DNA from: Absidia repens
Lineage: Eukaryota; Mucoromycota; Mucoromycetes; Mucorales; Cunninghamellaceae
NCBI GenBank assembly: GCA_002105175.1
Contig: MCGE01000009.1
Span: forward strand, 1,116,001 to 1,180,000
DNA length: 64,000 nucleotides
Direction: 5' to 3'
Below the pieces are notes generated by a model. The model ran no database searches. It worked only from the letters and a program-made list of their open reading frames with translations, and was not told the DNA's origin. The translations under genes and the position numbers were made by a program. Shown one piece after another: positions 34,876-46,552 of this stretch. Positions within the stretch are counted from its first letter, which is position 1; every line of letters begins with the position of its first letter.

Positions 34876-35633
34876 ATCTCAAATAAACTTATTTTTTTTT
34901 TTTTTTTTTACCCAATGTTGATGTACTTTTTTTTATGAGGTGCTTGTTTGTCGTATATTTTTTTTTGTCTTGTGTGAGTTTGAGGGTGTGCAATTCGTAC
35001 GGTGTGTGCGCTTGAGGACCCATGTGAATCTTATTTTCTTGATTTAGCGTCTCGATTCGATCACGTTTGAAAGATAGTCAGTGGTGCCACTATTTGGTGA
35101 TTTATGAAAACAAGGGGGACGTGTGTGAAAAAAGGAAGATCGTTTCTGTGTATTATAATCTTTTTCCTTGTTACGTGCGCCAATGAAAGTGTGCGATAAG
35201 GGGTGGGGTTTTTTTGGAAAGTACCCGGGTCTTTTTTTTTTGCAATGTGGCAAAAATACCATAAATGTCTAACGAAGAAATGTTTGTTTTTGACTGTGGA
35301 TGACTCTTATGTTTATTTATATTCTATCCCCCAGCTTACTTTCTCTTCATAATGTGAAGAAGAAAAAAAACTGCGGGGCATCAACTTTTTTGGATGTGAT
35401 ACCGTGACAGCATAATACAAGCGCATGTTCGTCGCAGCAGTATACAAAAACGATTTTCTATCGCCGCAGGGATCTCCCTTTTTCTTACCTCCTTTACCCT
35501 TTTTCTGTATAGTCTCTTTTTTTTCATATAAATATTGACACTTGTCTGTCTGTTGAAAGGGGTATTCATTTCAATCCTTCCTTTTTCTTTGTTTCTTTTT
35601 TTTCCATACCTCCCGTTTAAATACTTTCTCACT
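34876..35633. other. Spacer between DCP2 and the small orphan gene
   Basis: Contains a T tract (34892-34909). An AAATAAA lies just after the DCP2 stop at about 34881. A TATAAATA-like sequence near 35527-35534, about 100 bp upstream of the next start, could be a TATA element. No exon is recognised. Confidence 0.45.
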
Positions 35634-35972
35634 ATGACGGATTTTCTTTATATGATATCTCATGCCAAGCTTGCCGAATATTACGAGACTCGGACCGATC
35701 TACCTATGCGAAAATACGTTCTTATTGCTAATATGCTAAGGAATACGCCTGTTCAAGATGAAGGCAAAACGGAGGAGCAATGGCTAGATACTTGCTTAGA
35801 CGCGCTAGATCAACAGGATGATGAAATGTATGATGACACCAAAAAACAAGCCATTACTGTACGGCATTATTCTTTTGAACCTCAAGAATATCACCAAAAT
35901 CAATCATCAACATCGAAGTCAATATCAAATCAACAGCAAGGCGTCAATATCTATCAAGTGGTGCTATCTTAA
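35634..35972 (+). CDS. Small hypothetical protein (112 aa)
   Basis: A single open exon of 112 codons begins MTDFLYMISHAKLAEYYETR and ends IYQVVLS. The N-terminal two thirds are rich in charged and aromatic residues in a pattern that suggests a helical fold (RKYVLIANMLRNTP, EEQWLDTCLDALDQQDDEMYDD). The last 35 residues are Gln/Ser/Asn-rich. There is no signal peptide or membrane segment. A TATA-like box about 100 bp upstream and a pyrimidine-rich leader support transcription. The family is not recognised; it may be restricted to this fungal lineage. Confidence 0.65.
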   Translation: MTDFLYMISHAKLAEYYETRTDLPMRKYVLIANMLRNTPVQDEGKTEEQWLDTCLDALDQQDDEMYDDTKKQAITVRHYSFEPQEYHQNQSSTSKSISNQQQGVNIYQVVLS

Positions 35973-38239
35973 TGCTGTGGCACAACAAAATATTTGAATC
36001 GCCGCTCTTCTTGTTTTTTTTTTCTATCTTGTATATACTTCTTTGTCATTCTCCTTCTATTTAAATTTTTTTTTTAATTACGCAATAAAAGCATTCGTTT
36101 ACCATCCAGGGTAGCAACCTTCATTTCTATATCGGCTCTCAATCTTTCTCGCCCTCTCATCCAGTACAACTTTTTTTGTAAGTAGACGTATCTTGCTCAT
36201 GTTAGTAAACAAGAACATTTCGCTCATTCAACATCTTTCTGTTGTTTCCACAGGACTTGCCGGGAAATGATACCCTTATGCCACATACTTGAACATTAAT
36301 ATTGGCTTTCCAATAACCGAAAAGGTAACCCCGTCCCACATTGAGACTTGAATAATAGCTGATTGACTCACTCATCGCTTTCTAGATACCGAAGTCGCAT
36401 TATTGGTACTCTAATGTAACTTGCTGGCAAATTTGTACTTAGTGTGCTATTATTTCACCGGCACGATAACTGCGCCATCCCCTTTTATAGATCGAGAATA
36501 GGTGGAGCTTATCATTATTGGCTTTGGTATGTTATGGGGCGGGAGATCGATAGAATTCGCGGACCCATGACAGAGGGTACACATCATGTTTGGGTAACCA
36601 ATGACAGCTTGACAAGATCAGTCTATTCACTCGATATTGTGGTGGCAGAGCATCGAATACCGTAACGACAAACAAAAAATAGGTGACACCCTCTCGAGCA
36701 TTACCGACTGCCTATTATCATCAGAAACATTTGTGTTGGGATCAACTGCGGTTGCGTTAACGTGAATGGTGGTGCTCTCGGATGTGGCGCAACACGAAGA
36801 TGAACAGATAAGATGATCTGGAAGAAATTCATGGCTTACTGATCCTTGCGGCAGGTGCAGTTTTGGGTTCAATATTGGAATTTAGTATAGTATGTATTAG
36901 TTTAGCATTTAGTTATTGCTTTATTCAGTAAGATTAGTTGGCATGTCATCCAATAAATACATTTTTACGTACATCTTATACTGAGTTGTTACTTGTTTTG
37001 CGGGAAATATATCCTAATTATTTGTGATTTTTTTTTATCCATTTATTCTTTGTTTTGTATTTGCCGGTTCTAGGTATTTTATTTCTGTTTGAGTCGGGTT
37101 GCGTGCAGCGGTAAATCAGGGATGACAAAGGTGGGGAATACGGAATGACGATCATGGTGATTGGATATGATAGGTCAATGTATATATCCTGAAACAACCT
37201 TTGTAACTGACCTGTATAAAGTATGAGCAGTACTGTAGTTGTAATCACCCATTTTTATTATATTTCATTGCAATTTCTTTCTATCTCTTGTCATCTGTGA
37301 TGAATTACCCTCCCCCTTTTTATCAATGACATACAGCTAATGCATACAAAAGCTTGGCAATGAATGTCATGCTAGTAAATTTTTGACCGAGAATGTGTCT
37401 AATGAAAAACAATAATCTAATTTTGACTTTCATCCGTATTGTTCACAATGTAGCAGTTTATGACACGTATAGCCATCAATCAACCTTCCTTTCTTTACTA
37501 TCAATCTGGGTTTAAATTCATTACGATTTTACAATGATTTTGTAAAAATGAAAATATGCTTACCGCATGAACTCAGCCACCATAGTATGGTAGTAGAGTC
37601 CATGTAGCAATCATGTATTGAGTCGTTTGGTGAATGGCAGCATGTCCTTCAAATATCTGACGTCTCAGCTGGGGTTCTTCAACCCACAATTTTAACCAGT
37701 GAACGGACTTTCTTTTATAGTTAAATCGACGCTGACCGTTGGAGGAAATCTTTGATCCTTCCTTTGTGAAGAAAATAAATGATGATTCTTCAGGGTTCTT
37801 GAAACGATCGTGCTCCGTTTTTTTTTCGGAAAAGATGGGGAAATGACGACTCATGCCCGAACCACCAACCTTGTTACTTTACAGGGCATGCTGTTGAAGA
37901 TCTGATTATAATGTATTTACACTAGAGTTATTAAAAATATGAATGAAAAAAGTGCCACAATTGTCAGATGCAGTTTTGACACTCAGTCTCTGATTGCACT
38001 CCGCAAAAAAATTTCTCGATCAATTAGGAACTAGAACAATACATTTGAATCACTCTGAAAACAATTTCAGCTGAGCCCTAGGGAGATGGGGATGGAATAT
38101 TATTGAAATGTAGGAGCTGGTTAGGGAATCCCTTGCGGGTCAACTAGAATTTGTTTAGGGTTTTGCGCAATATGAACTAAATACATAAGGTATATGTAGT
38201 TAAGCTCAGGCTATGGTTTTTTTTTTTTTAGGAAATGGG
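35973..38239. other. 2.3-kb region without a secure gene
   Basis: Between about 36178 and 36540 there are several good donor/acceptor pairs: gtaagtag to ccacag (36178-36253), gtaaccccg to tttctag (36323-36385) and a cttttatag acceptor near 36490. The intervening sequences have stops in all frames, so a spliced non-coding transcript or gene relic is possible. A minus-strand frame at 37573-37854 looks protein-like (listed separately). The remainder is AT-rich. Confidence 0.4.
37573..37854 (-). CDS. Possible small gene or gene fragment (93 aa)
   Basis: An uninterrupted 93-codon frame starts MSRHFPIFSEKKTEHDRF and contains SVHWLKLWVEEPQLRRQIF. Its composition, with Trp, aromatic and charged residues spread evenly, is more protein-like than neighbouring random frames. 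No family is recognised. There is no clear promoter, and the frame ends at a TGA with no obvious splice donor. It may be an exon of a decayed gene. Confidence 0.3.
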   Translation of the reverse strand: MSRHFPIFSEKKTEHDRFKNPEESSFIFFTKEGSKISSNGQRRFNYKRKSVHWLKLWVEEPQLRRQIFEGHAAIHQTTQYMIATWTLLPYYGG

Positions 38240-39085
38240 TCAGAGTACGGGTAATAAGAAGGCATATTTTTATTGAAGTATATTGACAGATTCTATAACT
38301 AAAGGAGAGGGACTCATTATAACAAGAGATTTATACGAAGGATCTATTGGAGGAAGCATGAGGGAGGCTAAAGTGGGATTTGAAGAAATGGTGAACACTA
38401 AACTAAAGGAGCGATTCTAAAATGGGAGTCAATATAATGTACAAAACATGAGGAGGACCGTTGGCACGTTTTTCACTGAAGCAGTAAAAAGAGACATATT
38501 TTATTCACATAGAGATACAAACTATAGATAAACTAAGACTAAGCTAATGATGGCTCCAAAAAACCAACTAATGGTGCCTTCAGATCCTACATCCAAAATA
38601 AAAGGGTTTCCCCATGCATCTTGTAATCCCTGAACTAAAACTCCTTCTAAACTAGTCCTGTTACTAATCTAAGTCCAACATAACCCCAAAGAAGTTGAAT
38701 GATGAAGAAATGAAAAGAAAGAGTGCCAAAAATAAACAATGGGTAAAAAAATATATTCACGTGGGCGGCATTTGAAAAGCTTCCGCCGTCTCTCGCTTCA
38801 CTACAATTTCGATCCTGATTCTTTTTTCGATATCATTTTTTATTGCGATGAAGAAAACACAAAAGAAGGTCTAAAAAGGCTAATCTATTAATATAAATAT
38901 CATAACCACACACATCATAATGAAGGTGTTACGTACAAAAATGATGTAATTTCGTTTTCCCTTAGATGTCATTATTGTGGGTCCCTACTGTAAACCAGCA
39001 TTGTTAGTTGTCATAGTTTATATTTATGTCGGAGTAAAATATGTCTTGTATTTTTGCTCTCACATCAACACTCTTACATTTAATT
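38240..39085. repeat. Dispersed repeat, copy C
   Basis: Includes GGATCTATTGGAGGAAGCAT (38341-38360), the left arm GAGACATATTTTATTC (38491-38506) and GGGTTTCCCCATGCATC (about 38605). The box ATTCACGTGGGCGGCATTTG sits near 38757 and the right arm GAGTAAAATATGTC at about 39032-39045. The spacing between arms is about 540 bp. The right half (GATGTAATTTCGTTTTC near 38942, then TCCCTACTGTA) matches copy E but not A, B or D, so at least two subfamilies exist. On the minus strand, LQDAWGNPFILD stays open in this copy. Confidence 0.75.
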
Positions 39086-39867
39086 TTATCCGTTTGGCAT
39101 GCTGAATGGGTATACTCAAACTGTACCGTACGATGAATTTGCGTGCAGAAAAAAAAAAGCTGATCTGTGTGTGCGAAGAAAAAAAGGGTAAGACATAAGG
39201 CAACATCAATCTACCGCGGTGTTCCACTGTCTATGTCTGTTAAACCATAAAAAATTGGGATAGCGAGAATTTCTTGAATGGGTTTTATCAATTTTATATG
39301 GAACTACATTATATGTCATATATCAACAACAAAGAACAAGTGAAAATTAAAGGACGTGACTTCGTCTAAACTGTACGGCTGAAAAATAGTTGACAATAAT
39401 TTACTATGCATGAATAAGTGGTCGTATTGGCTTCATGTACTCTATAAATATAAGCCAAGTTCTTTTAGCTCTGACCAACATTGATTTTTAAGCATATATT
39501 CATCTCCATCTTCACCATAATATGTTTTTTTTGGTCTGAAAAAGACAAATCTTCAAGTTTCAAGGGACATGTTTCATCTTTTTTTTTTTTTTTTTTTTTT
39601 GAATTGCAAAACATGTATATCCAAGGTCAATATATTAATGCCCATCATAAAAAGCTGTATAAAACAATGCATATAATTGATCAAACCTAAACACAGTATT
39701 CAGATATTATTTTCACAATTTTGCCCATCATTTATTAAGATTAGTAAATAATAAATAATCATAGTTCAATAAATATAAATAAATAAAAAGAAGGTAGGAG
39801 AGTACAGTTACTAACGCATCTACGAAGGAGTAACAAGGTAATGATATAATACTATCTAGCTATACTT
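39086..39867. other. AT-rich 3' flank of PDAT
   Basis: Contains a T tract (39579-39600) and scattered AATAAA words on both strands. The PDAT terminator must lie in the right part. No coding sequence is supported. Confidence 0.5.
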
Positions 39868-42437
39868 CTAATCGTGATGTTCGATAGGGATTCGCTGAGC
39901 AATGGCGTCGATGTTGGAATAAATGCGTTGTGTGACCGTTTCACTGCGGTTGGAGGCAATTTTCAAAAGATCAAGCTAAATTACAATAAAATAGAAGGGT
40001 TGAGTTAATCCATTGGTCTACTATGTTCATATATATATATAAATAAACGTCTCTTACCAACAAGTCTGCATTACCAAGAATTTCTACATGCTTCGCTGTT
40101 GTTGGGGCACCCCGGTTCTTCGCTGGCCCTTTGGATTCCACGTCTTGATATTCACGGCCAATGACTTGACTATGTCCAGGATTATAAAGATCAGCATGTT
40201 TCATCCATCCTCCAGAGGGAGCACACATATATCCGTTGGACATGAGCGGGATAGTCCTGTCTCTATAAATATATACGACAAAAAAAAAAAAAAAAAAAAG
40301 AATCAGTTCTACAAAAAAAAAAAAAAAAAAAAAAAAAAGTCTTTAATTGTACACTTAGTCATACCCATTTGTAAACCGAAATCCTTTTTTAATATCCATG
40401 TCAGATTCAGTGGCAGCCGTATCAACAAAGAGAGGCATATCGGTCGTCTCCCCGGCAGTATTCTGTATATCACCGCGCGCATTGCATGTTTCTTCATTCC
40501 TATATTTGTCTTTCTTTGGATCATTTGGTGCAAAAATATAACCTCGTTCAGTGGGAATGCCAATACCATATAAGCAATAGACTTTCATACTAGGGGCTGC
40601 ATCGTATAAAATGAGTTAATACACCTTTTTCAATTTCCGTGGCCATTCCCTCTGCTTTTTTTTCGGTCCGATTACCTTTTGGTAAGCTTGCTTCCAGAGG
40701 ATTATTCCAAGTTCGAGGGATATTGTCGTTCGCCTTTATTTCCTTTTTTGAAGTACTAATACCAAAAGAATAGTTGTTGTGCAGCACATTGAGATATTCT
40801 GGGCTGGCGCTTGTTTCGAAGAGGCGCATAGCACTATCCACAGTATAGTTCAGAAGAGTGTTGGGTTGTATATCGTCATTGTGCTTTTTATTAGAGCTGT
40901 GATCGGGCGAAAAGGAAATGACTTGACCTAAGGACTTGGAGATCGGGTTTTCGAGATCGTCATCAGGTGCGCCGTTCATATCGCCCCAAATAAGATTACC
41001 ACCTTTAGGTAGCATACATGCGGCGGACGCCCAGTTTCTAAATATTTCTAGACGTTCACCCCGGCATAAGAATCGCTCAAAGAGGTTCAGGGCTATTTTT
41101 CCCATTGATAGGATATCGTGATTTTCCCCTAACAGATGGAAGTAGGTGAGGAATTTGGGTTAAATTCAATGACATGGATGAGTTTTGTGAACTTACCAGT
41201 CAATAAAGTAGCCAACACTTTGGGAGCGCCTAGCAGAGCGCCACCAATGTTGATGAGATGTTCGACATGGTCTTCAACCCATTGATCACCACCTTTCCCA
41301 CCTTCGTCAGACTCTACCCATTTCAAAAAGTAGTATAATACAGTAGACCCTAACGATTGTCCAAAGATTCGCGTAAATAAATTTCCATTTGACACTTTCT
41401 ATTCTATTAATTACCCATGGAATGACCAATAACCACAGCTTTTTGTCCAGATGCCTGTTTCATACTTTCGATATGTGTTTTCAATCTACTAAAATATTGA
41501 TCACGTACTTCTAGATGCCCAAGAGCCAAGCGCCAATCATAGGAAGCCATGTACATAGTGTTTGAGTCGTATCCAATAGCAGAAAGGTTTTCAATCACCT
41601 TTGCCCAAATCCAATAACTTAAATCATGGAAAAAAATGTCAAAGCGAAAAGGAATAATCATTGTTAAAAAAATAAAATATAAGAAAATAAATTCAAATTC
41701 AGGTTCATATTCCGCTTAATGCTTACCCAGGCAATATATACTCGGCTCCAGTGAAACCTAAGGGGTAAAGTATGAGGGCCTGTTTTCACACAATTGATTG
41801 AATTGATAAGTGACAAACCTTCACTCGCTCTTAATTTAATGCCTTCTGGATCCAAACCTGTGACCGGATCCAACTTTATGAGCTGCTTCCAGGCATTTCT
41901 ATCAGAAAGAAGGAGTCGTAACATGTCCCAAGTACCCCATACTCCTTTTCGATAATGCTTTGCCAATGTCCCATGCGTTCCCCAACTTTCCATCGCAGAA
42001 GCAGTGATACCAGGAATTATCACCACTGGGAAATGAACCTTCAAACCAAGTTCTTCCCTAGAATTGAATAATTAATATATATATATATATGATTCTTCTA
42101 ACTAAGGTTTCATTACTTACTTATAATCCGATGCAGGTGAAAAATGTTGTTCATCATCATCACTATCATCATCAACTTCATCATCTTCACGAAGGTACTT
42201 CCCCAAGCTATTCAATTTTGCAAACAGACTTTCGTGATCTTTAGGATCACCTGGTTTTTCAAATATTTCACTAGCTATATATCCCCACAAATCAGTAATA
42301 CCAATGTGCTGTTCATGGTATTGGGATTCTGCATGAATTAAAACTGCCATTGCACTAATCAGTATAGTCCAGAAGTAAAAGCGGAGCGATATCATCCCAT
42401 ATCTTTTGTTCCTGCTTCTACTTTTGTTAGTCATCAT
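39868..42437 (-). CDS. LRO1: Phospholipid:diacylglycerol acyltransferase (PDAT)
   Basis: ER enzyme of the LCAT family that moves an acyl chain from a phospholipid to diacylglycerol to make triacylglycerol. Nine exons close in phase to 646 aa (yeast Lro1 is 661). One N-terminal membrane anchor lies at about 18-36 (LRFYFWTILISAMAVLIHA). An acidic stretch follows, then VVIIPGITASAMESWG, LDPVTGLDPEGIKLRA, FTGAEYILPGYWIWAKV, the nucleophile motif GHSMGS (Ser about 262), and late Asp/His regions (NGDRTIPLMSNGYMCAP and TAKHVEILGN). The donor of exon 2 reads GTTTGT. At exon 6 two donors are possible (after 40676 or after 40625). They differ by 51 nt in frame; the shorter form, giving LPKAPSMKVYCLYG, fits the family better. 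Confidence 0.95.
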
Positions 42438-42680
42438 GGTAATATATATTCGAGAAGGAAGGGAAAGTGTGTAACAGAAACTGGAGTCTTTATAAACGTT
42501 CGAGTAATGAAATCATTCTTGTATTTCCTTTTTCTGTCATTCCTATCATTTCACTCTGTTCCAATTTCAAATTTGACTGGGTCTGTCCAAAGACGGAGAT
42601 TGAAATAGGCGGGTACTCTTTTTTCGAACTGAAAAATTTAATTCTTTTCTCTCTTTCAATTCCACTATTATCTTTTCTGG
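42438..42680. promoter_or_regulatory. Divergent promoter, PDAT / membrane protein
   Basis: A 243-bp interval between two oppositely directed start codons. A TTTATAAACG-like sequence near 42489 may act as a TATA element. No specific binding site can be named. Confidence 0.5.
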
Positions 42681-45600
42681 ATGCATTCACGCTATTATCA
42701 TGAACTTGACCATATGAGAAAAGCTTCGAAAAGACCGTCACCATCCAGTTCCTTAGAGCACTCTACCACAAAGTCGTCCAGCTGCTCTCCTTTATCGACT
42801 GATACCCGTACTCATATCCATTCACCAGCTCATTCTGCCTCAAAAGTCAAACTTGCTTACTTTGATCGAAGCGACGGTGGTGGTTGGCTCGAGTCAAGTC
42901 CTGTACAGCTACCTGCAACTACTTCCCACTCTTCTCCGCAACAAAGCTCACAACAGAACGATTGTTTTGCTACTCGTGAAGGTAAAGAAATAGTATACAC
43001 TCAAGGTATGGAAAGCTCACATCCTACGTTTTCTTTATGTATAGGAAGCACAAAGGATTTGCTTGGCACAGTCTCCAATAATGATATCCTGAAACTTACT
43101 CAACTCACGAACAAATTACCGGTGGTATCGAAGAAACGAAATCATATTCCCAAAGGACATAAACAGACAAGGCATCGTCAATGTAAATACAATTATTTTA
43201 CTCAAATGATTTATTTGATATTTGACACTTACTTTTTGGATAATTTTTAGATATGGAGGACGATGAATTTCTTCAACATCAAGAAGGGCCTAGTGATATC
43301 TCCAACAACCATCGACATAGTGACACTGGTCTCACCAATTTGTTGAACCAGGATTTTATGCGTGCATCACCTGTCTCTGATACCGACTACTCTGACTCTG
43401 CTCTTTTGAGAGTTCCATCCTGCAACACATCCACCGTCTCTACTGACACTGATGATAGTCAATTTTCTTGGCACAACACTAACAGCAGACATCCGAAACA
43501 ATCGCCAGCGTTAGCCAGAATCCCCAGTGATCAAACTTCAAGAACAATAGCAGCAGAAAAGGCTCGGTCATATCACCCTCTTACTGTCTCAACAACTGCA
43601 CCTTACCTTGAATCCGATCTCACCCCAAGCTCATCCCAATATAGTCGCAACAGCAAGCGTCGTTCTTGGTACAAGTCTTTTATGAAGCGTGATAAAAAAG
43701 GCAAATTCAAAGGCGGCGACTCACCTATTATCAGCGTTGACGAACCAGACCTTGACACCGGTTACAATACTGATGAACCTCGTTCTTCCAATATTGCGCA
43801 CAAACCAACCATTTTCCAGTCAAACACGGAATGCCACAATTTGCGGAGTCGTACCCATCCAAATGTAGACACAACAACAAATTATTTGATTCCACCGTCA
43901 TCATCCGCTACATCAGCAAGGACGAAGTTACGATTCTCCACAAGACGCAAAAGACAATCTTCATTTGGTATTCGGAACGGCCCTCCATCGGATAATACAA
44001 CACCTAGCCAAGACAATCAAATCCACCGCCAAAAGCTTTACGTGAGACGGCACTCTTTTGACAATATACGTGACTATGGTCTTTCTTCACATGGATCGAA
44101 TTCTCCACTGGATTTGACTACAACACCGGCAGGAAACAAGGGAAAGGATCATAGCGATTTTACATCCAGCAACGTCTATTTAAACAACCACGACATCACC
44201 ACCTCTGGAACCACAACCTCGCAAATGTCATCCACATCACCAATAGCATCATCTACTGTTTCATTTTCGACGTCCTCACCACCACAACCACATATACCCT
44301 CTTCCAATATACCACCTCTTGATGCGAGCACCAATGGAAATGATTCACCTCGCGACAAAAACAAAAACAACAACTCTATGGTAGCACTCGGCACACCGAA
44401 AAAGGACGCAAATGATCTAAACCCCAACGACAACGAAATTGATAGGCACGCCATCGGCACCATTCTTCAGCAGCCTGTTATTGAAATCACACCTTCTATG
44501 CTTCAACAGGAAGAAAATCAACCCAACCTGTCACCCAAGAGGATTTTCTACTTTGACTATGATTCGCTACCTTGGGAGAACATGCACGGTGAACCTCAAG
44601 GTGTCAAAGCTTTGGTGAAAAGAATGGTCGACAATGGATATGGAACAATGGCTGAAACTCAAATCATTCTCGACGGTGGTCATGACGAAGACGATCATGA
44701 TTATGATGATGATGATGATGATGATGACCTGATATCGACATTGGATGAAAGTTTGAATGATGATAATGTTGTAGACAAAGAAGCCGGTGGAAACGGTGGC
44801 AACAATCATATTCACAAGACTGTTGGTGGCAAAGATCATGACGGCGCCATTCGGACGATCGAATCTTCCAAAGTTATTGGTGGTGATGCTTATTATTCTT
44901 GGGTAAACAACCGACGATCATCCAACGTGAATATTGGTTCAAGGTGCATAGGTAATAATAAATACATAATGAAACTCCTTTGAAGATAGAAAAAAAAAAA
45001 GCTCACGTATTTATTTGATTCCTCTTTTTGTGTTATTAGCTGAAATTTGTATAGCTGTGGAAAATGATACTGGGTTCTACAAACTGTCTCAGCTTGCTGA
45101 AGAGACTATGCTCATCAAAGGTATGAAAAAAAAGAACGCTAGTAAAACCAGGTTGATGGACACCGGCTAATCTATATATATGTATATATATATTTGCTTT
45201 TCATTGTACTAGGTCGACTGCTAAATTTATTTGTGTCGTTTTTGGTACCCGACAAATTGGACAATGATATGTAAGTATGGAAAAAAATGAAAAATTGTTA
45301 AAAGGAACAACACTCATCTCTCCATGAATATACTTCTGGTTATAGCGCACCGAATTTACAAGAAAATAGTATTCTGAGTCAAAACATTAATGATCGACTA
45401 TTATCCTTGGATCCATTCATCGATGATGCAAAGGTAACCTAAAGAGACAATGAAGAACAAAGATGACCACAAGTGATTCTCATTTTTATTGTTGTGGACT
45501 AAAGGTATTTTGAACGAACGTGCTCAAGGATATCGTGACTTTGTGCCTATGAATGAATCTATCAACAACACTCAGCATCAGCAGCAACGACCTGGACTAT

Positions 45601-46552
45601 ATCACGGCTCAAGAAAGAATTCCGATTCAAGTAGCGAAACGGATATCAATTGTACCAACAATTCATCATGTTCGCTGTCATCATTTTCCTCGATTGCCTC
45701 CATTTTATCATCATCAGCCTCAAAAAAGCAGCAATCAGTAGGGTCAGCAACAGCAACAGCACCGACAACGCGACCGTTATCATCGTTCCATAGCAATAAA
45801 CCATCATCGACATTCTTGCAATCATTATGGAGCTATTCGCATAGCCGGGAATCCACTACATACGAATACCGTCAAAACCAACTACGGAATGCTGTGTCAG
45901 ACTTACGACGTGGAATGGACGAATTCAAACGATCGTTGGAAAACACCGAAAGCATGATACATAGCGTCAAAATTGATATGAATGATACCAAAGCGAAGAT
46001 GGATATTTATTTCAAAGATGTACCTGAAACACATTACTCCGAGGTAAAATTGATGATATGAAATGTACCACATAGAAACACAAACTCATCCGTGGTTCTC
46101 TTATACATAATATAGTTGAAACGCCTGGAAGTCAGCATTGAATCCATACTGGCCAACCGTGCCAAAAGTCGGGGAGTGGAATTGCTTTACTGGCTATTGA
46201 CTGCTCTATTGACAGGTAATAAACAACAAACGTATAACACAAATATAAACTAAAAAAACGAATATTTGATTATCTGTTAGGATGTGCATTCCTACTATGG
46301 GCGATAATATGGATATTGAGACTTGGCCAAACTATTATTTCATTCCCTGGTAAGATGATCAAAACATTCAATGAACATATGGAGGAGCGGAACAAGGTGG
46401 TGAAACAAGCAGGTATGCGGGTTGTTGCCAAGGGCGTGGATCGTCCTTCTATGCCATCAATGGATCAACCTCGGTCACCCTCCCATGCGACTATTGATGC
46501 TGAAGTTGATACTCCTTCTATGGATGTACACCGTGGGTTAAATTCTCCTTGA
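42681..46552 (+). CDS. Large Ser-rich protein with a C-terminal membrane segment, unknown function
   Basis: Not recognised. Exons supported by splice sites are 42681-42981, 43045-43182, 43251-44951, 45040-45120, 45213-45270, 45346-45433, then one ending at 46043, 46116-46215 and 46281-46552, in total about 1000 aa. The first 700 residues are Ser/Thr/Asn-rich and mostly disordered, with basic patches (KRRSWYKSFMKRDKKGKF) and an Asp run at about 44698-44730. A more conserved-looking part follows (FYFDYDSLPWEN, AEICIAVENDTGFYKLSQL, LLNLFVSFLVPDKL). A predicted coiled coil (LRRGMDEFKRSLENTESMI) leads to a strong membrane segment (LLYWLLTALLTGCAFLLWAI) about 95 residues from the end. The exon after 45433 does not join in phase at the obvious acceptor (45505). 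A later acceptor at 45575 would restore frame. The first intron is 63 nt with no stop, so it may be retained. Confidence 0.8.

Noticed and set aside
36438..36470. Second dispersed repeat shared with 45-76
   Set aside because: Only about 18 of 30 positions agree in two short blocks, which is too weak to call.
44567..44839. Minus-strand Ile-rich frame in the large membrane protein gene
   Set aside because: It is antisense to the GAT (Asp) array and has no independent support.
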